From the NCBI GenBank assembly GCA_903827735.1, contig CAIKJM010000310.1:1-10407 (forward strand): a stretch of DNA of 10,407 bases. Direction: 5' to 3'. The notes beneath the pieces were generated by a model. That model made no database searches and was not told the origin of the DNA. It saw only the letters and a list, made by a program, of their open reading frames with translations. Positions 1 to 6,102 of the stretch are shown piece by piece; within the stretch, counting starts at the first letter, position 1; each line of letters opens with the position of its first letter. A program made the position numbers and the translations under genes. Source of the stretch: an uncultured Rhodanobacter sp. (GTDB lineage: Bacteria; Pseudomonadota; Gammaproteobacteria; Xanthomonadales; Rhodanobacteraceae).

Positions 1-173
1 AGCAAGGTCACCGGCATGGCCGCGACGATCTCGGGCGTGCGATCGTTCGAGCCGTCATCCACCACGATGACTTTCGCGCCAAGCGCCAGCACCGACTGCA
101 CCACCGACTGGATCGCATCTTCCTCGTTGAGGCAGGGAATCAACACGCACCAGCGGGCGGAGGAGGCGATCAT
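1..173 (-). CDS. Glycosyltransferase family 2, N-terminal part (runs off left edge)
   Basis: Only the first 57 codons are in the window. Read on the minus strand, the protein opens M-I-A-S-S-A-R-W and has the GT-A fold start of family 2 glycosyltransferases: the strand and loop VLIPCLNEE at residues 10-18, then VIVVDDGSNDRT at 35-46, whose Asp pair normally contacts the nucleotide sugar. The family transfers a sugar from a nucleotide donor to a lipid or polysaccharide acceptor; the acceptor here is not visible. The start codon overlaps the stop of the upstream ketosynthase-like gene by 4 bp (ATGA), so translation is probably coupled. Family 2 glycosyltransferases are found in aryl-polyene/xanthomonadin clusters, which fits the two neighbours; the pathway role is inferred from context. 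Confidence 0.9.
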   Translation of the reverse strand, partial: MIASSARWCVLIPCLNEEDAIQSVVQSVLALGAKVIVVDDGSNDRTPEIVAAMPVTL

Positions 174-1012
174 GCGACCTGCTCCGCGGTGCGGCTTGGC
201 GCGTGGTCTGGCTGAACTGCAGCGGCCTGCAGCTGGATCCGCAGCCCCAGGCTCGCCGCGGCCTTCAGCTCGCAATGACCGTGACCGCGCGCCAGTGCGG
301 CCAGCAGCGGCAGCGCTTCGGCGGACGCGTTGGCGGCGCGCCAGCCGACCAGTGGTTCGGGCAGTGCGTGGTCGGTCGAACCCTGGATCGGCGCCAGCAT
401 GACGTCCAGCGAGGCCAGCGTGTTTTCGCTGAGTTCGGGGGTAAGCACCAGCGCACAGCCAAACGACTGCGTGCAGCCGGTTTCCTCGACCAGCGGAAAC
501 ACGCCGGCGATGTCGCTGCACACCAGCAACACCGGGCAGCGGTCGGCCAGCGCATGGCTGATCGCTTCGAGCAGCCCGGCGCCAAAACTCATCCGCTGTG
601 CGCACACGGCGGTGGACGGTTCGTGGCAGCCGGTGGCGATGGTCCAGTAGCCGGCCGGTGCGTTGTGCACCGAGTTGTGGAAGCGGATCGGCGAGAGCTC
701 CTTGGGCGCGCTCGCCAGCGTGGCGCACATGTAATCGGTGATCGCCTGATCGCCGTGCGAGGAGGAAAACACGCAGGTCAGCGAATCCGCTGCGCGGCCG
801 CTCATCGCCACCGCCTGTCCGGCCACCTCGGCCGCCAACAGCACGCTTTCCGGTGCGCGGCGGCGTTCGTTCGGCGGCAGCGTGGTGGCCGCCGGTTTCG
901 GTGACGGCGGCTCGGTTGCGTGGCCGGCCAGCAGCGCCTGCAGCGCGGCGAAGTTGCCCAGCTGCTTCGACCACAGGCCGATGCCTTCGACGTGAATGCG
1001 CAGCGGACTCAT
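170..1012 (-). CDS. Truncated beta-ketoacyl synthase-like protein (chain-length-factor type, aryl-polyene cluster)
   Basis: A 280-residue protein resembling only the N-terminal half of ketosynthases (the 'beta-ketoacyl synthase, N-terminal' family common in aryl-polyene clusters). The signature block is ELSPIRFHNSVHNAPAG (residues 105-121), then a small-residue segment ending AQRMSFGAGLLEA (138-150). It has no TACSSS nucleophile motif: the equivalent stretch reads STAVCAQR (133-140). The later NxHGT and KxxxGH histidine motifs of active ketosynthases are absent. Family knowledge says such proteins pair with an active ketosynthase as a chain-length-factor subunit (ApeC in Escherichia coli). 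The adjacent upstream gene encodes a complete ketosynthase and overlaps by 4 bp (ATGA), and another ATGA overlap joins the downstream glycosyltransferase. Heterodimer formation is inference. The last ~30 residues are Ala/Gln-rich and look unconserved. Confidence 0.85.
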   Translation of the reverse strand: MSPLRIHVEGIGLWSKQLGNFAALQALLAGHATEPPSPKPAATTLPPNERRRAPESVLLAAEVAGQAVAMSGRAADSLTCVFSSSHGDQAITDYMCATLASAPKELSPIRFHNSVHNAPAGYWTIATGCHEPSTAVCAQRMSFGAGLLEAISHALADRCPVLLVCSDIAGVFPLVEETGCTQSFGCALVLTPELSENTLASLDVMLAPIQGSTDHALPEPLVGWRAANASAEALPLLAALARGHGHCELKAAASLGLRIQLQAAAVQPDHAPSRTAEQVA

Positions 1013-2214
1013 GCGGCAAACTCCGCGCGGGCGAAAGCGAGGCAGGCGTTGTTGCCGCCAAAGCCGAAGGAGTTGCTGAGCGCCACGTCGACCCGCTGCT
1101 GTTCGTTGGTCCAGGCGAACTGCGGACCGCAGCCGGAGTCCGGCGTGGCGCCGCCGAGGTTGCCCGGGATCAGGCCGTGCTCGATCGCCTGCAGCGCGAT
1201 GGTCGCCTCGATGATGCCGGCGGCGCCCAGCGTGTGGCCGGTGAAACCCTTGGTGGAGCTGCCGCGGGTGCGCGCCGGAAACGCGCGGCTGACCAGCGCG
1301 GCTTCCACTTCATCGTTTTTCTGGCTCGCCGTGCCGTGCAGATTGATGTAATCGACCCGATCGGCATCGATGCCGGCGCGCGCCAGCGTGTCGCGCAGCG
1401 CCAGCTCGGCGCCGAGGCCGTCCGGGTGCGGTGTCGACATATGGTGCGCGTCGCTGGCTTCGCCGTAACCGAGCAGGCGCAGCGCCGCCGGCGCGGCGTC
1501 GATCCGTTCGAGCAGGGCGAAGCCGGCCGCCTCGCCGATCGAGATGCCGTTGCGCGTGGCGTCGAACGGCCGGCACGGCTGCGGCGAGACCAGCTCCAGC
1601 GCGTTGAAGCCGAACAGCACGCTGTCGCACAGAGTATCCACCCCGCCGACCACGGCGGCATCGACCAGGCCGAGCCGGATCAGCCGCTCGGCGTTGGCGA
1701 ACACTTTCGCGCTGGACGAGCAGGCGGTGGAAATGGTCAGGCACGGACCTTCCAGTTCCAGCGCCGCGGTGACAAAGGCCGCCAGCGAATGCGGCGCGTG
1801 GATAGCCGGGCGACGCATGTCGTCGGGAAAGCCGCCGTCGGCGTCGAGCCTGCGGTAGGCAGCTTCCGTCTCGCCGATGCTGGCGGTGGAGGTGCCCAGC
1901 ATCAGCGCGATGCGGTGCGCGCCGTAGCGTTCGCGCGCGGCGCGCACGCGATCGAGGAAACCGTCCTGGTTCAGGCCGAGCCAAGCCAGCCGGTTGTTGC
2001 GGCACTCCCATACGGAAAGATCCGCCGGCAGCGGCGCGTCCTCCACGCCGGCTACGCGCCCGATCCAGCAGTCCAGCGGGGCGCTGCTGAAGTCGTTCGG
2101 GCGCAGGCCGCTGCGGGCCGCCTGCAGGGCATCGAACTGTGCCGCCAGGCCGTGGCCGATGGCCGAGGTGGCGGTGTACGCGGTAACCGCGAGCGGGGTC
2201 ATGGGATCGGGCAT
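1009..2214 (-). CDS. Beta-ketoacyl-ACP synthase (FabF-like, aryl-polyene type)
   Basis: A 401-residue condensing enzyme of normal FabB/FabF length. The catalytic set is complete: Cys165 in STACSSS (162-168), His293 in NLHGTAS (291-297), Lys322 and His327 in TKGFTGH (321-327), and the C-terminal glycine loop FGFGGNNA (383-390). It should perform decarboxylative Claisen condensation of a malonyl-ACP unit onto an acyl-ACP in the cytoplasm. The downstream overlapping gene is a catalytically incomplete ketosynthase homologue and the next is a glycosyltransferase. This arrangement is typical of aryl-polyene/xanthomonadin pigment clusters, where the pair (ApeO/ApeC in E. coli) elongates the polyene; that assignment is inferred from context. 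It is the first gene of the minus-strand run seen here. The start at 2214 has only a weak GG-rich upstream match, and an ATG four codons further in (2202) is equally possible. Housekeeping FabF is a less likely alternative. Confidence 0.9.
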   Translation of the reverse strand: MPDPMTPLAVTAYTATSAIGHGLAAQFDALQAARSGLRPNDFSSAPLDCWIGRVAGVEDAPLPADLSVWECRNNRLAWLGLNQDGFLDRVRAARERYGAHRIALMLGTSTASIGETEAAYRRLDADGGFPDDMRRPAIHAPHSLAAFVTAALELEGPCLTISTACSSSAKVFANAERLIRLGLVDAAVVGGVDTLCDSVLFGFNALELVSPQPCRPFDATRNGISIGEAAGFALLERIDAAPAALRLLGYGEASDAHHMSTPHPDGLGAELALRDTLARAGIDADRVDYINLHGTASQKNDEVEAALVSRAFPARTRGSSTKGFTGHTLGAAGIIEATIALQAIEHGLIPGNLGGATPDSGCGPQFAWTNEQQRVDVALSNSFGFGGNNACLAFARAEFAA

Positions 2215-2371
2215 CGCAAAAGCCTACCGGTCGATTCAGGGATTGCCTAGCCTTCCGGTGAAGCGGCGGCAGACGGCGCTGATACTGGGGTTTTGGGCAT
2301 GAAGGCGGCGGGAACGCCGACGCCCGCCCGGGCGGCTTGTTAAGCTCGCCGCTGTTGAATGAGCGGGATAC
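2215..2371. promoter_or_regulatory. Divergent intergenic region between the ketosynthase operon and hemF
   Basis: This gap must hold the promoters of both divergent transcription units, but I see no convincing -35/-10 pair on either strand. It contains GC-rich dyads on the hemF side: GGCGGG at 2307-2312 pairs with CCCGCC at 2323-2328, and CCGCCCGGGCGG at 2324-2335 is a 12-bp palindrome. The two structures overlap and would compete for the same bases. They lie about 37-65 nt before the hemF start, so they could fold in its leader, but no regulator-binding motif is recognised. Confidence 0.4.
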
Positions 2372-3283
2372 ATGATGAGCGAGCAGGCCGAACGTGCCGA
2401 AACCTTCCTGCGCGGACTGCAGGACCGCATCTGCGCCGCCGTGGAGCAGGCCGACGGCCGCGCCCTTTTTGTCGAGGATGCCTGGACGCGCGAGGGCGGC
2501 GGCGGTGGGCGCACGCGCGTGCTGAGCGAAGGCGACGTGTTCGAGCAGGCCGGCGTCAATTTTTCCTACACCCGCGGCAAGTCGCTGCCGCCCGCGGCGA
2601 CGGCGCGCAAGCCCGAACTCACCGGCGCTTCGTACGTGGCGGCTAGCGTCTCGCTGGTGCTGCATCCGCGCAATCCGCATGTGCCGACCACGCACGCCAA
2701 CGTGCGCTATTTCGAAGCCAGCAAGCCGGGCATGGAGCCGGCGTGGTGGTTCGGCGGCGGCTTCGACCTCACGCCGTTCTATCCGCATGACGAAGACGTG
2801 CGGCACTGGCACGAGGTGGCCAATGCGCTGTGTACGCCGTTCGGTTTGGACGTCTATTCGCGTTACAAGAAATGGTGCGACGAGTATTTCTATCTCAAGC
2901 ATCGTGATGAGACGCGCGGCGTCGGCGGCTTGTTCTACGATGACCTCAACGAAGGCGGCTTCGAGCGCTGCTTCGATTTCACTCAGGCGGTCGGCAACGG
3001 CTTTCTCGATGCGTACCTGCCGATTGTCGAACGCCGCAAGGCAATGCCGTACGGCGAGCGCGAGCGCGAATTCCAGCTATACCGCCGCGGCCGTTACGTC
3101 GAATTCAACCTGGTCTACGACCGCGGGACGCTGTTCGGCCTGCAGTCCGGCGGGCGCACCGAATCGATTCTGATGAGCCTGCCGCCGCGCGTGCGCTTTG
3201 AGTACGCCTACGCGCCGGAAGCCGGCTCGGCCGAGGCGAAGCTGGCCGATTATTTGAAGCCTAGGGATTGGATTGAGAGTTGA
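2372..3283 (+). CDS. hemF: Oxygen-dependent coproporphyrinogen III oxidase
   Basis: HemF converts coproporphyrinogen III to protoporphyrinogen IX by oxidative decarboxylation of two propionate side chains using O2, in the cytoplasm, late in haem synthesis. The 303-residue length matches the family (E. coli HemF is 299). Recognisable blocks are VFEQAGVNFS (56-65), HANVRYFEAS (108-117), WWFGGGFDLTPFY (125-137), KKWCDEYFYLKHR (166-178), RGVGGLFYDDLN (182-193) and the C-terminal YVEFNLVYDRGT (242-253) followed by GLQSGGRTESILMSLPP (256-272). Histidines 98, 108, 147 and 177 match the four conserved histidines of the E. coli enzyme (96, 106, 145, 175) with a constant offset of two. The chosen ATG follows a weak GGGA; a second ATG comes immediately after it. 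It appears to be a single-gene unit, diverging from the ketosynthase genes and converging on the next gene. Confidence 0.97.
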   Translation: MMSEQAERAETFLRGLQDRICAAVEQADGRALFVEDAWTREGGGGGRTRVLSEGDVFEQAGVNFSYTRGKSLPPAATARKPELTGASYVAASVSLVLHPRNPHVPTTHANVRYFEASKPGMEPAWWFGGGFDLTPFYPHDEDVRHWHEVANALCTPFGLDVYSRYKKWCDEYFYLKHRDETRGVGGLFYDDLNEGGFERCFDFTQAVGNGFLDAYLPIVERRKAMPYGEREREFQLYRRGRYVEFNLVYDRGTLFGLQSGGRTESILMSLPPRVRFEYAYAPEAGSAEAKLADYLKPRDWIES

Positions 3284-3410
3284 GACGAGAGGCGAGAGGC
3301 GAGGTGCGAGGGAAAGGCGGAGAGCCGACTCGCGCCGACTGCCGGCTTCGCGCAGCGCCTTCGTCTGACGCCCTCGCTACTCGCCCCTGGTCCCTAGCTC
3401 TCGCTCCCGC
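3282..3410. repeat. Purine-rich heptad tract with nested inverted repeat between convergent genes
   Basis: Directly after the hemF stop, the heptad GAGAGGC occurs twice (3287-3293, 3294-3300), followed by degenerate copies GAGGTGC and GAGGGAA. The complementary pyrimidine-rich tract lies at 3371-3410. The arms GGCGAGGTGCGAGGG (3298-3312) and CCCTCGCTACTCGCC (3371-3385) pair at 13 of 15 positions. Nested within are AAGGCG/CGCCTT (3314-3319 with 3356-3361) and AGCCG/CGGCT (3323-3327 with 3343-3347), giving one long interrupted stem-loop. Its place between two converging genes suits a bidirectional terminator, although there is no U-run. It could equally be a dispersed intergenic repeat of this lineage. 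Confidence 0.65.
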
Positions 3411-3413
3411 TCA

Positions 3414-4094
3414 TCAAGGCGTCGCGCCGCTGAACTTCACCACGGTGGCGCCTTTCACCGGCCCGATCTGCGCGCTGTCGCTGACGTTCAGCACCACGTC
3501 GCGGCGAAACTCCAGCGTGCCCTGGACCACGGCGTGCGGGCCGATGGTGATGATGGGGTCGTGGCTTTTGCCCCAGTGGAACCAGCTGCCGCTGTTTTTC
3601 TCGACCAGGATGCCGCCCTCGACGTGCGAATTGGCGCCCACGGTAATGTCACCATTCACTGTATTGATACCGCCCGCCACGTGTGCCGTTTCCAGCGTGA
3701 TGCCACCGTTGACGTTGCTGAGCTTGCCCAACACTTCGGCACCGCGAGCCAAATGCAGCGTGCCGTTGACCGAGGTGACCGTGCCAGCGACGCGGCTGCT
3801 GTCGCCCAGCGTCACGGCGCCATTGACCGTCTCCAGCGAACGGGCCTGCGCCCTGTCGCCCAGATCGATCGAGCCGTTCACCGTATCGGCCTTCTCGACC
3901 TTGGCGCCGTCGCCAATGCGGACCGAGCCATTGACGGTGCTGACGTCGCCGGCGGGCTGGTTGGCCTCGACGGTGACCGAGCCGTTGACCTTGCTGATGT
4001 CGTCGCCGCTGGCCCAGGCGGCCGAGGGCAAAGTCGCCAGCGGCAGCGCCACGGCGAACGCCGCGCTGATGAAAATCGTCGGGAATCGACGCAT
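3414..4094 (-). CDS. Secreted VNG-repeat protein, probable beta-solenoid (bactofilin-like)
   Basis: A 226-residue protein of unknown function. Residues 1-28 form a signal peptide: MRR, a hydrophobic stretch, then cleavage probably after PSAAWA (before SGDD), so export is expected. The mature part has seven VNG(S/A/T/G/D) repeats with Asn at residues 37, 55, 73, 91, 110, 129 and 147, a period of 18-19. Each repeat is followed by alternating beta-type residues (VTV, VRI, IDL, VTL, LHL, ITL, ITV). This regularity indicates a beta-helix with one repeat per coil. The tail (181-226) continues in the style IGPHAVVQGTLEF and SAQIGPVKGATVVKF, which recalls bactofilin/polymer-forming proteins. A GTG nine codons upstream could extend the frame, but the ATG at 4094 has a GGAG six bases before it and begins the signal peptide cleanly. 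The function is not known; a structural or surface role is inference. Confidence 0.85.
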   Translation of the reverse strand: MRRFPTIFISAAFAVALPLATLPSAAWASGDDISKVNGSVTVEANQPAGDVSTVNGSVRIGDGAKVEKADTVNGSIDLGDRAQARSLETVNGAVTLGDSSRVAGTVTSVNGTLHLARGAEVLGKLSNVNGGITLETAHVAGGINTVNGDITVGANSHVEGGILVEKNSGSWFHWGKSHDPIITIGPHAVVQGTLEFRRDVVLNVSDSAQIGPVKGATVVKFSGATP

Positions 4095-4100
4095 GACAGT

Positions 4101-4104
4101 CTCC
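4101..4104 (-). promoter_or_regulatory. Ribosome binding site fixing the start of the VNG-repeat gene
   Basis: On the minus strand GGAG lies six bases upstream of the ATG at 4094. The in-frame GTG at 4121 has no such element, so the shorter form with an immediate signal peptide is preferred. Confidence 0.75.
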
Positions 4105-4233
4105 GTAGATGATGTGTGCACTTAGGATGCGGCGGCGCGCTCCGGGGTTTACCGTGACCTGTGGCAGGGGTCGCATTTGACGCTGCCGGCTCGCGGCCGC
4201 ACCATGCCGGCCTGTCCCGACCTGATGATCGCC

Positions 4234-4977
4234 ATGCACAAGCTCGTACTGATTCGCCACGGCCAGTCGCAGTGGAACCTCGATAACCGCTTCAGCGGCT
4301 GGGCCGATATCGACCTCACGCCGCAGGGCAACGCCGAAGCCACCGCCGCGGGCGAGCTGCTGAAGTCGTCCGGCTACACCTTCGATGTGGCCCACACGTC
4401 GGTACTCAAGCGCGCGGTGCGCACGCTCTGGGGCGTGCAGGACGCGCTGGAGCAGATGTGGATACCGGTGCTGACCGACTGGCGCCTCAATGAGCGTCAC
4501 TACGGCGGCCTCACCGGCCTCAACAAGGCCGAGACGGCGGCCAAGTACGGCGACGATCAGGTCAAGATCTGGCGCCGCAGTTATGACATTCCGCCGCCGC
4601 CGCTGGAGCGCAGCGCCAACGAGTCGGTACACGACCCGCGCTATGCCGCGCTCGATCCCAAGGAAATTCCCGACACTGAATGCCTGAAAGACACGGTGGC
4701 CCGCGTGCTGCCGTACTGGCACGAGACGCTGGCGCCGGCGATCCGCGCCGGCCAGCGCGTGCTGGTGGTGGCCCACGGTAATTCGCTGCGCGCGCTGGTG
4801 AAGTACCTGGACACTATTTCCGACGAAGCCATCGTCGAGATGAACATCCCCAACGGCATTCCGCTGGTTTACGAGTTCGACGAACACCTCAAGCCGCTGC
4901 GCCACTACTACCTCGGCGACGCCGCGGAGATCGAAGCGAAGATGGCGGCCGTCGCCAACCAGGGTAAAGCGAAATAG
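4234..4977 (+). CDS. gpmA: 2,3-bisphosphoglycerate-dependent phosphoglycerate mutase
   Basis: Interconverts 3- and 2-phosphoglycerate in glycolysis and gluconeogenesis in the cytoplasm through a phosphohistidine intermediate. With the start at 4234 the protein is 247 residues (E. coli GpmA is 250). It opens LVLIRHGQSQW, with the nucleophile His9 and Arg8. Other family marks are TSVLKRA with Arg60, RLNERHYGGLTG with Glu87 as acid/base, KYGDDQVKIWRR (104-115), HDPRY (133-137), VAHGNSLRALVKYLD with His181, and the terminal sequence AVANQGKAK, as in the E. coli enzyme. In-frame ATGs also lie at 4225 and 4204. I chose 4234 because the fold begins right there, but no strong ribosome binding site distinguishes them. 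The next gene starts 2 nt after the stop, implying co-transcription with the cupin gene. Confidence 0.96.
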   Translation: MHKLVLIRHGQSQWNLDNRFSGWADIDLTPQGNAEATAAGELLKSSGYTFDVAHTSVLKRAVRTLWGVQDALEQMWIPVLTDWRLNERHYGGLTGLNKAETAAKYGDDQVKIWRRSYDIPPPPLERSANESVHDPRYAALDPKEIPDTECLKDTVARVLPYWHETLAPAIRAGQRVLVVAHGNSLRALVKYLDTISDEAIVEMNIPNGIPLVYEFDEHLKPLRHYYLGDAAEIEAKMAAVANQGKAK

Positions 4978-4979
4978 CC

Positions 4980-5354
4980 ATGGACAAGGCCACCTCACCG
5001 CAGGCCGTTGCCGCCACGCTGACCGAGTACTGGTCGCCACGCGTGGTGGGGGAGCTCGAGGACAACTACATCAAGGTGGCCAAGGTGCACGGCAGCCTGT
5101 GCTGGCACAGCCATGACGACGAGGATGAGCTGTTCCTCGTGCTCAAGGGCCACCTGCGCATCGAGCTGGAAAACGCCGAAACGATCGAGCTGGACCAGGG
5201 CGAGATGTTCGTGGTGCCCAAGGGCGTGCGGCACAACCCGGTCGCCGCGGAGGAGTGCCACATCCTGCTGATCGAACGCAAATCGACCCTCCACACCGGT
5301 GATGTGGTGATGGACAAAACGCGCTCGCTGGCCGAGCAGTTCGGCGGCGCCTAG
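4980..5354 (+). CDS. Small cupin-domain protein
   Basis: A 124-residue single-domain cupin. Motif 1 is seen as GSLCWHSHDDEDELFLVLKG (38-57), giving metal ligands His43, His45 and Glu50. Motif 2 is GEMFVVPKGVRHNP (74-87), with His85 as the fourth ligand. The fold is a metal-binding beta-barrel; with all four ligands present it is probably metal-loaded, but cupins range from isomerases and dioxygenases to sugar-binding proteins, and the substrate cannot be read here. There is no signal peptide, so it is cytoplasmic. It starts 2 nt after the gpmA stop with no good ribosome binding site of its own (AGGG is too distant), so translation probably depends on reinitiation after gpmA. A link to central carbon metabolism is only suggested by that coupling. 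Confidence 0.9.
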   Translation: MDKATSPQAVAATLTEYWSPRVVGELEDNYIKVAKVHGSLCWHSHDDEDELFLVLKGHLRIELENAETIELDQGEMFVVPKGVRHNPVAAEECHILLIERKSTLHTGDVVMDKTRSLAEQFGGA

Positions 5355-5379
5355 CAACGCTTGAGCTAGCCATCCGTTA

Positions 5380-5395
5380 CATGACACTCGTCATG
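5380..5395. promoter_or_regulatory. Perfect 6+6 palindrome, possible operator
   Basis: CATGAC-ACTC-GTCATG is a perfect 16-bp interrupted palindrome, 80 nt before the next start codon. Outside it, CGTTA (5375-5379) and TAACG (5401-5405) form a further, off-centre inverted pair. Size and spacing fit the binding site of a dimeric repressor such as a TetR-family protein, but no regulator gene is in the window and the sequence alone cannot name one. Confidence 0.4.
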
Positions 5396-5448
5396 CGCGA
5401 TAACGGTATCCCGTCAGTCGTCACTGCCCCGGCGCTGGATTAAGCTGT

Positions 5449-5468
5449 GCCGGTGTCCACTCACCGGC
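5449..5468 (+). promoter_or_regulatory. Leader hairpin next to the start of the DUF1453-like gene
   Basis: GCCGGTG (5449-5455) and CACCGGC (5462-5468) form a perfect 7-bp stem with a 6-nt loop, ending 7 nt before the ATG at 5476. No Shine-Dalgarno sequence lies between hairpin and start, so the stem occupies the place where the ribosome would bind. It might limit translation, or be chance in GC-rich DNA. Confidence 0.4.
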
Positions 5469-5475
5469 GACGCCC

Positions 5476-6030
5476 ATGCCTGCTCATCTGTCCCAATACC
5501 TCATCATGCTGCCGATCATGGCCTGGGTGATCTGGCGCCGTGTCAGCCGCTCGTTCGGCCGTCAGCCGATCAAGCGCAAGACCATGATCGCGCGTATCGC
5601 AATCTTTGCCGTGATCGGCGTGCTGCTCGCGCTGGCCGGCCTGCAAAAGATCGAGCTGGCCGAAGGCCTCTTCGGTGGCGTGATGCTCGGCGCGGCGCTG
5701 GGCATCCTCGGCGTGCGCCTGACCCGTTTCGAAGTCGATCCCGTACGCGGTGACTGCTATGTGCCCAACCCCTGGATCGGTGCGTTTCTCACCGTGCTGC
5801 TGCTCGGTCGGCTGGCGTATCGGTTTATCGTGGCCTACCTCCCGCAAATGCAGCAGGCGCATGCGGCGGCGAACAACGACGCACAAGCTTGGTCTGCCGG
5901 CTACACCTCCAGCCCCCTGACCATGCTGGTGATCGGCCTGCTGATCGGCTACTACATCCTCTATTTCACCGGCCTGCTCATCCACCACCGCCGCTTTCAG
6001 CGCGCGCAGTTGGGCGCCACGGCTGCTTAA
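5476..6030 (+). CDS. CcdC/DUF1453-like inner membrane protein
   Basis: A 184-residue integral membrane protein with about five hydrophobic segments, near residues 7-20, 39-56, 63-81, 100-121 and 148-169. Basic residues after the first segment (RRVSRSFGRQPIKRK, 21-35) suggest a cytoplasmic first loop. The block RFEVDPVRGDCYVPNPWIGAF (84-104) resembles the conserved loop of the CcdC/DUF1453 family, and the assignment rests mainly on that and the topology. The molecular function is not established. There is no signal peptide separate from the first membrane segment. The gene stands alone between the gpmA-cupin pair and the REP/RAYT unit, and the first REP begins 8 nt after its stop codon. A palindrome and a hairpin in the 121-nt upstream gap may affect its expression. 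Confidence 0.75.
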   Translation: MPAHLSQYLIMLPIMAWVIWRRVSRSFGRQPIKRKTMIARIAIFAVIGVLLALAGLQKIELAEGLFGGVMLGAALGILGVRLTRFEVDPVRGDCYVPNPWIGAFLTVLLLGRLAYRFIVAYLPQMQQAHAAANNDAQAWSAGYTSSPLTMLVIGLLIGYYILYFTGLLIHHRRFQRAQLGATAA

Positions 6031-6038
6031 GCGCACGC

Positions 6039-6072
6039 GTAGGGTGGGACGAGCGCAAGCGAATCCCAACGT
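6039..6072 (+). repeat. REP element upstream of the RAYT gene
   Basis: It begins GTAG and carries the stem TGGGA (6044-6048) with TCCCA (6064-6068), around the inner sequence GAGCGCAAGCG, and ends CCCAACGT. The same core (GTAGG, GAGCG-n-AGCGAA, CCCAACGT) recurs at 6673-6708. A second CCCAACGT lies at 6082-6089, 17 nt on, suggesting a partial duplication of the REP end. It starts 8 nt after the preceding stop codon and could also serve as transcript end or 3' stabiliser for that gene. Confidence 0.75.
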
Positions 6073-6090
6073 TTCTCTCAACCCAACGTC

Positions 6091-6097
6091 AAGGAAG
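6091..6097 (+). promoter_or_regulatory. Ribosome binding site supporting the GTG start of the RAYT gene
   Basis: AAGGAAG lies five bases before the GTG at 6103, a strong purine-rich match with correct spacing. It decides for GTG at 6103 over any later codon. Confidence 0.7.
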
Positions 6098-6102
6098 ACG
6101 TC

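Noticed and set aside
853..2250. Long plus-strand open frame (465 codons) opposite the ketosynthase genes
   Set aside because: It is antisense to two genes with clear catalytic motifs; its Arg/Ala/Gly-rich translation has no recognisable domain and is typical of the shadow frame of a GC-rich gene.
1310..2902. Minus-strand open frame of 530 codons spanning the ketosynthase start and the hemF region
   Set aside because: It overlaps hemF in antisense and the ketosynthase in another frame, and its translation is low-complexity Arg/Ala/Gly without motifs.
3287..3314. Tandem heptads considered as a possible CRISPR-like array
   Set aside because: The units are 7 nt, contiguous and degenerate, with no spacers and no cas genes nearby.
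3649..5040. Minus-strand open frame of 463 codons opposite gpmA
   Set aside because: It is antisense to gpmA, which is unmistakable, and then runs through the VNG gene in the wrong frame; no family features.
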